DNA of 64,000 nt from Thermoflexus hugenholtzii JAD2 (GTDB taxonomy: Bacteria; Chloroflexota; Chloroflexia; Chloroflexales; Roseiflexaceae): positions 1 to 64,000 of the forward strand of contig CAMCVW010000016.1 in the NCBI GenBank assembly GCA_945881915.1, written 5' to 3'. The first letter of the stretch is position 1. Each line of letters opens with the position of its first letter. Position numbers and translations under genes: made by a program. This document shows, piece by piece, positions 43,549 through 50,915 of the stretch. The notes under the pieces are model-generated. The model was given only the letters and a program-made list of their open reading frames with translations. It ran no database searches and was not told the origin of the DNA.

Positions 43549-45402
43549 CTATTTCTGTGCTGAAGCACGATGTGCCAGAATGCGATTGGTGATGAATGTC
43601 GCGGTCAGTGGTAACCCGTCACACAAATTGACTGGGGCCAGGTTACCGGCGTGTTTGGGTGCATGGGCACACAGCAATTGGAGCATCTGGCTGTCTTGAT
43701 TGAGTTCGACGACGTAGACCACATCGAATGCGGCCACAAAGGCACGGACTTCGTCGTTGAGCGGCAATGAACGCAGGCGCATGCTGCTGGTCTCGATCCC
43801 TTGCGCACGCAGTTGGTCACGCGCTTCTGCGATGGCATCACTGGTCGAGCCGTAGCCGATGATCCCGACGGTTGCGCCGGCTCGTGCATCCACAACCGGT
43901 GCGGGCACATGGGTGCGTGCGGTCTCGAGCTTGCGGCTCAATCGTTCCATGTTGCGCTGCCAGTCTTCGCTCCGTTCGCTGTAGACGGCTTGTTCGTTGT
44001 GGCCCGTACCGCGGCCCAACCAGCCAGCACGTGGGTGTTGATTGCCCGGAATGGTGCGGTAGGTGATGCCGTCGCCGTCGACGTCGCGGTAGCGACCCCA
44101 CTTGTTGTCGTGGTCTGCCAAAAACTGCTCGAAGCTGGCCGTGTGCAATATCTTGCCGCGATCGAACGGGGTTTCGGGGTATTCGAACGGTGCGGTCATC
44201 CAGTTGTTCATCCCCAAGTCGAGGTCACTGAGGACCAAGACGGGTGTCTGGAAGCGTTCGGCCAGGTCAAACGCGGTACCGGCAAAACTGAAACACTCGG
44301 ACATATCGCCGGGGAGCAGACAGATGTGCTGGCTGTCACCGTGACCGAGGTAGTAGGCCGACAATATATCCCCCTGCGAGACGCGGGTGGGCAAACCGGT
44401 CGACGGACCCATGCGCATGATGTCCCAGATGACGATAGGCACTTCGGCGAAGTGGGCCAGGCCACCGAATTCGTTCATCAACGACAATCCTGGGCCAGAG
44501 GTCGCCGTCATGGCGCGCACACCGGCCCACCCAGCCCCGACAATCATGCCTGCAGCGGCGAGTTCGTCTTCGGCTTGGATGATTGCATAATTGACTTTGT
44601 CGTCGACAGCTGGGCGCAATTTGGGCGCGTATTCGGTGATGGCATCGACCAGACTCGTCGACGGGGTAATCGGGTACCAGGCCACGATGCCCACACCACC
44701 GACGACCGCGCCAATCCCGGCAGCGGTGTTGCCGTCGATGAGAATCTTGCCAGCGGTTTTGTCGAGGGGTTCGACGCGGAATGGGTCCTGTTTGGGCAAG
44801 GAGGCGACGGTGTGCGCAATTGCCAAATCGACCATGCGCAGATTGAGGTCGACCGCTTTGCGTTTGCCGTTGAAGTGATGCATCAGGGCGCTTTCGATTT
44901 CGTCCCGGCTGATGTTGAACAGCTGCGTGACGACGCCGACGTACGACATATTGATGATGTAATCGCGGAGGTGTTGGGGGGGAGCAATCTCTTTGAGGAA
45001 GTCTTTGACCGGGACCGGGTAGTAGACAACGTCGCTGCGGGGCGTGGTGAACTTCATATCGGCAGGGTGAATGCAGACGCCGCCGGCCGGTAGCTTGGAT
45101 AAGTCTTCGTCCGAGGTACGTGGGTTATACGCGACCAGAATTTCGGAATATTCGCGGCGTGCGGCATAGCCCTGGTGGCTGACGCGGATGGTATACCAGG
45201 TGGGCAAGCCCGAGATGTTGGACGGGAAGAGATTTTTGCCACTGACGGGGACGCCCATTTTGAATATGGCACGAATCAATGTGTTGTTGGCGGTTTGGCT
45301 CCCCGAGCCGTTTTCGGTGGCGACAACCAGAGAAAAATCGTTGATGATCGGAATCGACGGGTCGATGATGGGTGCGCTGACGACGGTGTCGTGAGATGTC
45401 AT
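43549..45402 (-). CDS. korA: 2-oxoacid:ferredoxin oxidoreductase, fused gamma-alpha subunit
   Basis: A 617-residue subunit in which the gamma domain (about residues 15-190, DFSLVVATENGSGSQTANNTLIRAIFKMG) is fused to the alpha domain (about 200-617, with GNTAAGIGAVVGGVGIVAWYPITPSTSLVDAI and ATSGPGLSLMNEF). YPITPST is the substrate-binding signature. The fusion is the usual form in KorAB enzymes of Chloroflexota and actinobacteria. GGAG lies six bases before the ATG at 45402; an in-frame TTG four codons upstream is less likely. Confidence 0.94.
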   Translation of the reverse strand: MTSHDTVVSAPIIDPSIPIINDFSLVVATENGSGSQTANNTLIRAIFKMGVPVSGKNLFPSNISGLPTWYTIRVSHQGYAARREYSEILVAYNPRTSDEDLSKLPAGGVCIHPADMKFTTPRSDVVYYPVPVKDFLKEIAPPQHLRDYIINMSYVGVVTQLFNISRDEIESALMHHFNGKRKAVDLNLRMVDLAIAHTVASLPKQDPFRVEPLDKTAGKILIDGNTAAGIGAVVGGVGIVAWYPITPSTSLVDAITEYAPKLRPAVDDKVNYAIIQAEDELAAAGMIVGAGWAGVRAMTATSGPGLSLMNEFGGLAHFAEVPIVIWDIMRMGPSTGLPTRVSQGDILSAYYLGHGDSQHICLLPGDMSECFSFAGTAFDLAERFQTPVLVLSDLDLGMNNWMTAPFEYPETPFDRGKILHTASFEQFLADHDNKWGRYRDVDGDGITYRTIPGNQHPRAGWLGRGTGHNEQAVYSERSEDWQRNMERLSRKLETARTHVPAPVVDARAGATVGIIGYGSTSDAIAEARDQLRAQGIETSSMRLRSLPLNDEVRAFVAAFDVVYVVELNQDSQMLQLLCAHAPKHAGNLAPVNLCDGLPLTATFITNRILAHRASAQK

Positions 45403-45486
45403 GCCAAGCTCCAATGCAGTGCAATTTCGCGCCTTATTATAGCATTGCTAGCGGATTCAGAAAAACGCTGCCGCGTGAACATTCCC

Positions 45487-46677
45487 TCACACTGCATGCT
45501 GTTGTAACACTGCGCGGCCCACCAGCTCCAGTGCGGTGTCGTCATTGGGAGGGTGCGTGATTCCTGCCCGCACATCACGGAAGAACCGCTCGAGCGGCAA
45601 ATCGCGCGTAATCCCAAAGCCGCCGGCGATACGCAATGCCTGATCGGTCGCCACCAGCGCTGCATTGGTGGCTGCGTATTTGGCTGCAGCGATACGCGGA
45701 GCAAGCTCCATGCGGGTATCGAGTTGTTCACTCCAGCTGTCGGCCACATCATAGAGCAGCGCTCGGGCTGCTTGGAGCGGAATACTCGCCTCGCCGATGC
45801 GGTGCTGGATGTGGGGGAGCGACGAAATGGGCTTGCCCAATGCAGTGGGCACTCGTGTATTGGCATAGCGCGCAATACAATCGACCGCAGCCTGCCCGAT
45901 ACCCAGGTACACACCAGCCAGGGTCAGGGCAAACCAGGCCATACCAGCGGGTGGCTCGGCGGGGCTGGGCGCACCTGCAGATTTGCGCTCGATGAGCCAG
46001 GCATCGTCAACGGCAACATCGGTATAGATGACGTCGCCGCTGCCGCTACTGCGCAGGGCCAGGGCGTCACTCCAAGTATCGGCGCTGGTCAACCCGCTCG
46101 CGTCACCGCGGACCACGGCATTGGCGGTGCCGCCGTGGGGCATCCCGTCAGTCACCGGCAACGCCACATTGGTAATCAGGTAGCGCAGGATGGGCGCCAT
46201 GCTGACAAATAATTTGTGGCCGTTGATACGCCATTGGCGCCCGTCCCACGTCGCCGTGGTGGCTGGCAAACCACCGCGCGACGGGCTGCCGAGGTCTTTT
46301 TCGCTGGCGACGGCATTGACCAACGCGCCAGAGGTGACGATGTCGCGACAGATGGTCTCGTAGATGGCAGCCGGGTAACTGCGCGTCTCACCGATACGGC
46401 CGATGACGTGTACCGTCATATCGACGGCCATGGCGGTCGAGCCGCAGCCCATCGCCAACAGTTCTTGGCAGCGCACCATGTCGGCCAGACTGGCACCGCG
46501 GCCGCCGAACTCGGTCGGGACCACGAATGCCAGGTAGCCGGATTGGTGGAGGGCATGGTAGAACGGCTCGGGGAACGTGCCGCGTCGGTCATAGGAATCA
46601 GCCGATTCGGCAAAGACCGATGCGAGGTCACGCGCAATAGCACACATGGCGGCTCGGGTGGACGGTGGCGTGCGCAT
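45487..46677 (-). CDS. Acyl-CoA dehydrogenase-like flavoprotein
   Basis: A 396-residue member of the acyl-CoA dehydrogenase fold: N-terminal helical domain (ESADSYDRRGTFPEPFYHALHQSGYLAFVVPTEFGG...), middle beta domain (AVASEKDLGSPS, WRINGHKLFVSMAP) and C-terminal helices (RIAGGFGITRDLPLERFFRDVRAG). The middle domain SEKDLGSPSRGG differs from the usual TEPxxGSD, and the catalytic Glu region is not obvious; the pattern resembles DszC/monooxygenase-like relatives that use reduced flavin. So either a true acyl-CoA dehydrogenase or a flavin-dependent monooxygenase. It is divergent from dus. Confidence 0.82.
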   Translation of the reverse strand: MRTPPSTRAAMCAIARDLASVFAESADSYDRRGTFPEPFYHALHQSGYLAFVVPTEFGGRGASLADMVRCQELLAMGCGSTAMAVDMTVHVIGRIGETRSYPAAIYETICRDIVTSGALVNAVASEKDLGSPSRGGLPATTATWDGRQWRINGHKLFVSMAPILRYLITNVALPVTDGMPHGGTANAVVRGDASGLTSADTWSDALALRSSGSGDVIYTDVAVDDAWLIERKSAGAPSPAEPPAGMAWFALTLAGVYLGIGQAAVDCIARYANTRVPTALGKPISSLPHIQHRIGEASIPLQAARALLYDVADSWSEQLDTRMELAPRIAAAKYAATNAALVATDQALRIAGGFGITRDLPLERFFRDVRAGITHPPNDDTALELVGRAVLQQHAV

Positions 46678-46702
46678 ATGAGACTCCGTTTGGTGGTTTT
46701 GG

Positions 46703-46708
46703 TATAAT
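46703..46708 (+). promoter_or_regulatory. -10 element for dus
   Basis: TATAAT lies 44 bp before the chosen dus start codon. The first ATG downstream (46716) would be almost leaderless. No good -35 is seen. Confidence 0.5.
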
Positions 46709-46751
46709 ACACAGCATGCCAGATCAATGGCGTCAGGGAGCGCGTTTATCC

Positions 46752-47771
46752 ATGAGTATATATCAGAACATTCCCAGCGAATATCACGTCGGTCATATCC
46801 GCATCGCGCCCAATATCGTGTTGGCGCCGATGGTCGGCGTGACCGATAGTATCTTCCGACGCATGATTCTCAGCCTGGGCGGGTGTGGATTGGTCTCGAG
46901 CGAGATGACCAATGCTGCCAGCGTCAGCCCGCGCGCACGCTCCCGGCACAATCAGCTCGAGTTTTTGCCCGAAGAGCGCCCCATCACCATGCAGCTCAGC
47001 GGCAATGAGCCCGACTTGGTCTCGCAAGCTGCGCGAACGGTCGAACTGCTCGGTGCCGACATCCTCGACATCAACTGCGGCTGTCCGTCACCCAAAGTGA
47101 CCGGAGGCGGCCACGGTTCGGCACTCCTCAAGGACCTCTGCAAGATGGAAGTCCTCATCAAAGCCGTCATCGCCGCGGTCCAAATCCCCGTGACCCTCAA
47201 ATACCGAGCTGGCTGGGACGACAACAGCCTCAACTACCTCGACACCGCCCGGATGGCCGAGGCTGCCGGTATCAAAGCACTCGCACTGCATCCCCGCACA
47301 CGTGCCCAGCTATACACCGGTACGGCAGATTGGTCACGTATCCGCGAGGTGCGTGACGTCGTGTCGATCCCCGTCGTCGGTTCCGGTGATGTCAAAGACG
47401 CACCCGAAGCACTGCACCGACTCGAAGTCTACAACGCCAGCGGCATCATGATCGGCCGTGGCGCGATGGAGAATCCGTGGATATTCATGCAAATCGCCCA
47501 ACTGCGTCGCGGCGAACCGATGTTTGTGCCCCAACCCAGCGATAAATGCGACTTTTTGGTGCGCTACATCGAACTCCTGCGCGAAGAACTCGGCGAGCGC
47601 TTGGGCCTCAACAAAACCAAACAACTCATCGGACAGTTCGCCGTCGACCTGCCGTATGCCGCCAAACTGCGCGAGCACGTGCATCGTTCGACTACACTCG
47701 ACGAAGCCCGCAACCTCATCGAAGTCTTTTTTGCGCAACACAGCGAAGCGATTCTCGTTCCCTCGGTATAG
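46752..47771 (+). CDS. dus: tRNA-dihydrouridine synthase
   Basis: A 339-residue FMN-dependent TIM-barrel enzyme that reduces uridine to dihydrouridine in tRNA D loops. APMVGVTDSIFRRM is the N-terminal FMN motif, DINCGCPSPKV contains the catalytic Cys, then LKYRAGWDD, LHPRTRAQLYTG and IPVVGSGDV follow, with a C-terminal helical tRNA-binding domain. DusB-like features are evident. The ATG at 46752 is chosen with GGGAG upstream; an in-frame ATG at 46716, 8 bases after the -10 box, would give a leaderless start and 12 extra residues. A hairpin follows the stop. Confidence 0.94.
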   Translation: MSIYQNIPSEYHVGHIRIAPNIVLAPMVGVTDSIFRRMILSLGGCGLVSSEMTNAASVSPRARSRHNQLEFLPEERPITMQLSGNEPDLVSQAARTVELLGADILDINCGCPSPKVTGGGHGSALLKDLCKMEVLIKAVIAAVQIPVTLKYRAGWDDNSLNYLDTARMAEAAGIKALALHPRTRAQLYTGTADWSRIREVRDVVSIPVVGSGDVKDAPEALHRLEVYNASGIMIGRGAMENPWIFMQIAQLRRGEPMFVPQPSDKCDFLVRYIELLREELGERLGLNKTKQLIGQFAVDLPYAAKLREHVHRSTTLDEARNLIEVFFAQHSEAILVPSV

Positions 47772-47780
47772 GGCCAAAAT

Positions 47781-47816
47781 CAGAACCCCCGCTGGCATGC
47801 GCCAGCGGGGGTTCTG
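47781..47816. terminator. Hairpin between convergent dus and DUF6069-like genes
   Basis: A perfect 16-bp stem (47781-47796 with 47801-47816) has a four-base ATGC loop. T runs are short on both sides (TTTTG on the minus strand), so it acts more surely in the minus direction. Confidence 0.8.
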
Positions 47817-47832
47817 TGCATCGTGACCGAGA

Positions 47833-48216
47833 TTACTTGCTCTCGGGGAGTGCCTTGGCGACCGCTGGAATGATGAACACTGCAGCGACGGCGTGCATCA
47901 CGTTGAACCAGATTGCCGTGATTGCGCCGGCCGACAAAAACGGCGGGATGCCGTACAGCGTCACCCCAATGACCGCAATCAACACCCAGGTGCGTCGTGG
48001 ATTGGCGGTACGCATGGCAATGAACGATACAATCAGGCTGCCGATGATTCCCAGCAATGCGGTGAATATGAATGGCTCTGCCACGGTGATAGTCATGGGA
48101 GCAGGCATCGTCACCAACAATTCTCCACTGATGGCTGTTGCGATCAAAACGACAATGGCATTGACGACTGCTGCAATCAGGGCAGCAATTGCGGCGGACT
48201 TGGCTATCTTTTGCAT
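47833..48216 (-). CDS. DUF6069-like four-helix membrane protein
   Basis: A 127-residue hydrophobic protein with four membrane segments (about residues 5-30, 45-67, 75-95 and 100-122) and short loops; FIFTALLGIIGSLIVSFIAMRTANPRRTW separates the pairs. The pattern suits DUF6069-type proteins of unknown role. Its start lies 140 bp from the divergent MarR gene, with two operator-like palindromes between, so it is probably the MarR target. An export or stress function is possible but not shown by the sequence. Confidence 0.7.
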   Translation of the reverse strand: MQKIAKSAAIAALIAAVVNAIVVLIATAISGELLVTMPAPMTITVAEPFIFTALLGIIGSLIVSFIAMRTANPRRTWVLIAVIGVTLYGIPPFLSAGAITAIWFNVMHAVAAVFIIPAVAKALPESK

Positions 48217-48245
48217 GGGGTTCGCTCCTATCGCGTATGATGATG

Positions 48246-48263
48246 TAGTTCGTTAGTGAACTA
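48246..48263. promoter_or_regulatory. MarR-type operator 1
   Basis: TAGTTCGTTAGTGAACTA is an inverted repeat with perfect TAGTTC/GAACTA arms. It lies in the divergent gap, 30 bp from the DUF6069-like start. Confidence 0.78.
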
Positions 48264-48269
48264 TCTACA

Positions 48270-48287
48270 TAGTACGATAACGTACTA
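48270..48287. promoter_or_regulatory. MarR-type operator 2
   Basis: TAGTACGATAACGTACTA is an inverted repeat with perfect TAGTAC/GTACTA arms, closely related to operator 1 and centred 24 bp from it. Both have AT-rich flanks that could hold the divergent promoters. Confidence 0.78.
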
Positions 48288-48355
48288 TTATTCCGTTGTC
48301 AAATCGAATGGCCCGTGTCACAATACGGATGTGGTGTACGGAAGAGGGGGCAGGA

Positions 48356-48808
48356 ATGGCACACGAGCATGAGGCGCTGGCAGCAGCGTTGTTGCAATTC
48401 GGCCCACTCTACCGGAGTTGGGTAGAGGAGTGCGCGCCGACACACTGTCAGGGAGCGCGGGTGCGGCTGTTGACGATGCTGTACCACAAGCCGTCGTTGC
48501 CGATGGGTTTCTATGCGCGAATCCTGGGTATCTCGAAGGCACACATGACGACGGTGGTCGACGACTTTTTGGCGGCTGATTTGCTCACGCGCAGCCACGA
48601 CGAATATGATCGCCGGGCCGTGCACCTGTGTCTGACCGACACAGGTCGGGCGCAAGCCGAGGCGGTGTGGGTGCAGTGGGTGGCCCAGAGTGCGCTTGCA
48701 TTTGCCGATGTGACGGAAGCTGAGAAGGAAGTCTTTTTGGCGGTGTGTGGCAGAGTCTCCGAACGCATGAAGGGGACGAGTTGTCCGCTGCAAGATACAT
48801 CCTGTTAG
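48356..48808 (+). CDS. MarR family transcriptional regulator
   Basis: A 150-residue winged-helix repressor: dimer helix, then LLTMLYHKPSLPMGFYARILGISKAHMTTVVDDFLAADLLTRSHDEYDRRAVHLCLTDTGRAQAE, the wing DEYDRRAVHLCLT being typical of MarR. The C-terminus GTSCPLQDTSC places two Cys six residues apart, the last being the final residue, which could form a redox switch as in some OhrR-like proteins (inference). GAGGGGG precedes the ATG. It faces the DUF6069-like gene across two matching palindromes. The dehydrogenase gene starts 11 bp after its stop. Confidence 0.9.
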   Translation: MAHEHEALAAALLQFGPLYRSWVEECAPTHCQGARVRLLTMLYHKPSLPMGFYARILGISKAHMTTVVDDFLAADLLTRSHDEYDRRAVHLCLTDTGRAQAEAVWVQWVAQSALAFADVTEAEKEVFLAVCGRVSERMKGTSCPLQDTSC

Positions 48809-48819
48809 GAAGGAACGCC

Positions 48820-49758
48820 ATGCACATCCTCATTCCCGATACCATCGCACTCGATATGCCAGTGGGTGCCGATACATTCCAGATCTACGACGCCAGCGCG
48901 CCGTTCGATGCGCGCCACACCGCTGCCGAGATGCTGGTCACCTGGGCCAATACCAACGCAAACATGCAGTCGGCCACCCAGCAATTAACGCAATTGCGGC
49001 TGGTGCAGACGTTGTCGGCCGGGCCGGATCAGGCAGTGGCAGCGGGTTTTGCAGCGCACATCCAGATTTGTTCGGGTCGCTCGCTCCACGACGGCCCCGT
49101 GACTGAGCATACATTGGCACTGATTTTGGCACTGCAACGACGCATCCCTGAGCTGCATGAGGCCCAAAAACGCAGCGAATGGGTGGGTGCGATGGTGCCC
49201 GCCCAGGCAGCTGCCGAGACGCGCCAGCAATATACGCTGGCGGGTGCGACGGTCGTGATTCTGGGCTTCGGCTCGATTGCGGCCACGTTGACGCCGGTGT
49301 TGCGCGCGTTGGGTGCTCACGTCATCGGCGTGGCGACGCGGGCTGCCGAGCGGGCAGGTGCGCAGGTCGTCGCCTGGAGCGACCGTGCCGCGGTGTTGGC
49401 TGGCGCCGATGTGGTAGTGTCGATTTTGCCGCATACCACAGCGACTGACAAGATCTGCGACGCGGAGTTTTTTGGCATGCTCGCTCCGATGGCGATATTT
49501 GTCAATGTCGGTCGTGGCAAAACGGTCGACGAAGACGCCTTGATTGCTGCGCTGCGCGCCGATCAGTTCCGGGCGGCGGCGTTGGATGTGACGGCAATCG
49601 AACCGTTGCCACAGCAGTCGGCGTTGTGGGATTGCCCCAATCTGCTGTTGACGCCGCACGTCGCCGGCGGGCGACCCATCAACGCCGCGGCGCTTGTGCA
49701 GGCCCAAATTGCGGCCTACAAGGCTGGTCAGTCACTCCAAAATCTGGTCACCCGCTGA
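48820..49758 (+). CDS. D-isomer 2-hydroxyacid dehydrogenase family protein
   Basis: A 312-residue NAD(P)-dependent dehydrogenase with the two Rossmann-like domains of the family. The nucleotide motif is VVILGFGSIAATL (usually GxGxxG; the third Gly is Ala here), and the catalytic Arg (FVNVGRGKTVDEDAL), Glu (DVTAIEPLP) and His (LLTPHVAGG) are present. It probably reduces a 2-oxoacid or oxidises the hydroxyacid; the substrate is unknown. AGGAAGGA precedes the ATG. It sits 11 bp after marR in the same orientation, so it may belong to the same regulon. A strong terminator follows. Confidence 0.88.
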   Translation: MHILIPDTIALDMPVGADTFQIYDASAPFDARHTAAEMLVTWANTNANMQSATQQLTQLRLVQTLSAGPDQAVAAGFAAHIQICSGRSLHDGPVTEHTLALILALQRRIPELHEAQKRSEWVGAMVPAQAAAETRQQYTLAGATVVILGFGSIAATLTPVLRALGAHVIGVATRAAERAGAQVVAWSDRAAVLAGADVVVSILPHTTATDKICDAEFFGMLAPMAIFVNVGRGKTVDEDALIAALRADQFRAAALDVTAIEPLPQQSALWDCPNLLLTPHVAGGRPINAAALVQAQIAAYKAGQSLQNLVTR

Positions 49759-49774
49759 CGTCGTGCGCAATGAT

Positions 49775-49810
49775 ACAGGCAGTCTGCCGCGGCAGACTGC
49801 CTGTTTTTTT
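49775..49810 (+). terminator. Terminator of the marR-dehydrogenase unit
   Basis: A perfect palindromic hairpin (CAGGCAGTCTGCC 49776-49788, GC, complement 49791-49803) ends in eight T. Confidence 0.93.
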
Positions 49811-49827
49811 GACCAGAAAAAGATGAA

Positions 49828-50790
49828 CTAGCGTTCCTTGAGACGTTCGATTTCGTCCCGGCGGATGCGATAGAGGATTTCTTCCTCGACACGGCGCACC
49901 CCGCCGATGCGGTCGGCGATGACCCCAAAGAGGAAGATGATAAAGCCGAGGATGAGCGACGTGCTGCCTACCGTCAGTGCTTGGTCGTTGGTCGCCTCGA
50001 GGCCGAACTGGCGACCGATGTAGACGTACGCTGCGCGGCCGAGAAAAACAACACCGATGAGGAGGAATGGCACTGCCAAATACGAGAAGCTCTTGAGCGG
50101 TTCGTACGTCGCGTAGGTACGCGCAATGGTGGCGGCTTGGCGTTTGATGAAGTTCCAATTGCCGGTGAACAAGCGTGATTGCCGGGTCACCAGGTTTGTT
50201 TTGATGGGCACGTGATGGATGGCCAATTTGCGCTTGCCCGCCTGGATGAGGACTTCGATGGTATACGAAAAATCACTCGTCACGAAGGTACGCAACGCGG
50301 CTTCGCGCGACAGTGCGCGGAATCCCGAGACCGTGTCGGGCACATCGGTCCCCGATGCCCAGCGCACCACCCCAGAGCCGATGTATTGCAGGAACTTTTT
50401 GAGGGGTGAAAAGTGCTCCAGCTGCTGCACCTGTCGGTCGCCGACGACCATGTCGGCTTGGTTGGCCAAAATAGGCCTCACGAGCAGGGGAATCTCGCTG
50501 CCGGGGTATTGATGGTCGGCATCGGTGTTGACGATGATGTCGGCACCGAGGCGCAAGCAGGTGTCGATGCCGGTCTGGTAGGCATAGGCCAACCCACGCC
50601 GGGCGGTGTGGCTGACAACGTGGTCGACCCCAGCGGCCCGGGCGCGGGCGACTGTTTGGTCGGTGCTGCCATCGTCGATGAGCAATACTTCGATGACGTC
50701 AATGCCGGGGATGCTCCGCGGCACGTGACTGATGACTTCGGCGATGGTTTCTTCTTCGTTGAGCGCCGGGATTTGGACAATCAGCTTCAC
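49828..50790 (-). CDS. Polyprenyl-phosphate-type family 2 glycosyltransferase
   Basis: A 320-residue enzyme: GT-A domain with LIVQIPALNEEETI, LLIDDGSTDQTV and IVNTDADHQYPG (DxD), SGFRALSREAA, and after about residue 215 two membrane helices (SYLAVPFLLIGVVFLGRAAYVYI and STSLILGFIIFLFGVIADRIG) with a charged C-terminal tail. It resembles dolichol-phosphate mannosyltransferase/ArnC relatives. It starts with GTG, supported by GAGGAGA seven bases upstream; the ATG five bases before reads straight into a stop. It stands alone, convergent with the dehydrogenase unit. Confidence 0.88.
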   Translation of the reverse strand: MKLIVQIPALNEEETIAEVISHVPRSIPGIDVIEVLLIDDGSTDQTVARARAAGVDHVVSHTARRGLAYAYQTGIDTCLRLGADIIVNTDADHQYPGSEIPLLVRPILANQADMVVGDRQVQQLEHFSPLKKFLQYIGSGVVRWASGTDVPDTVSGFRALSREAALRTFVTSDFSYTIEVLIQAGKRKLAIHHVPIKTNLVTRQSRLFTGNWNFIKRQAATIARTYATYEPLKSFSYLAVPFLLIGVVFLGRAAYVYIGRQFGLEATNDQALTVGSTSLILGFIIFLFGVIADRIGGVRRVEEEILYRIRRDEIERLKER

Positions 50791-50846
50791 GGCATGTCTC
50801 CTCAGGTCGGTATCGCCATTATACCCGCAGCGGCGGTTTTGGGAAG

Positions 50847-50912
50847 AAATCAGAAATCAGAGATCAGAACTCAGCTTAATCACCAATTCCTAATTCCTAA
50901 TTCCTAATTCCT
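50847..50912. repeat. Heptamer repeats after the aldolase/dehydrogenase stop
   Basis: Four imperfect AAATCAG units (50847-50874) and four exact AATTCCT units (50885-50912). The second block abuts the stop codon of the minus-strand aldolase/dehydrogenase gene (50918-50916) and lies between it and the glycosyltransferase start. Confidence 0.82.
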
Positions 50913-50915
50913 AAT

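Noticed and set aside
31143-50912. Heptamer arrays as possible CRISPR
   Set aside because: Units are 7 bp, directly adjacent, without spacers, and no cas gene is present.
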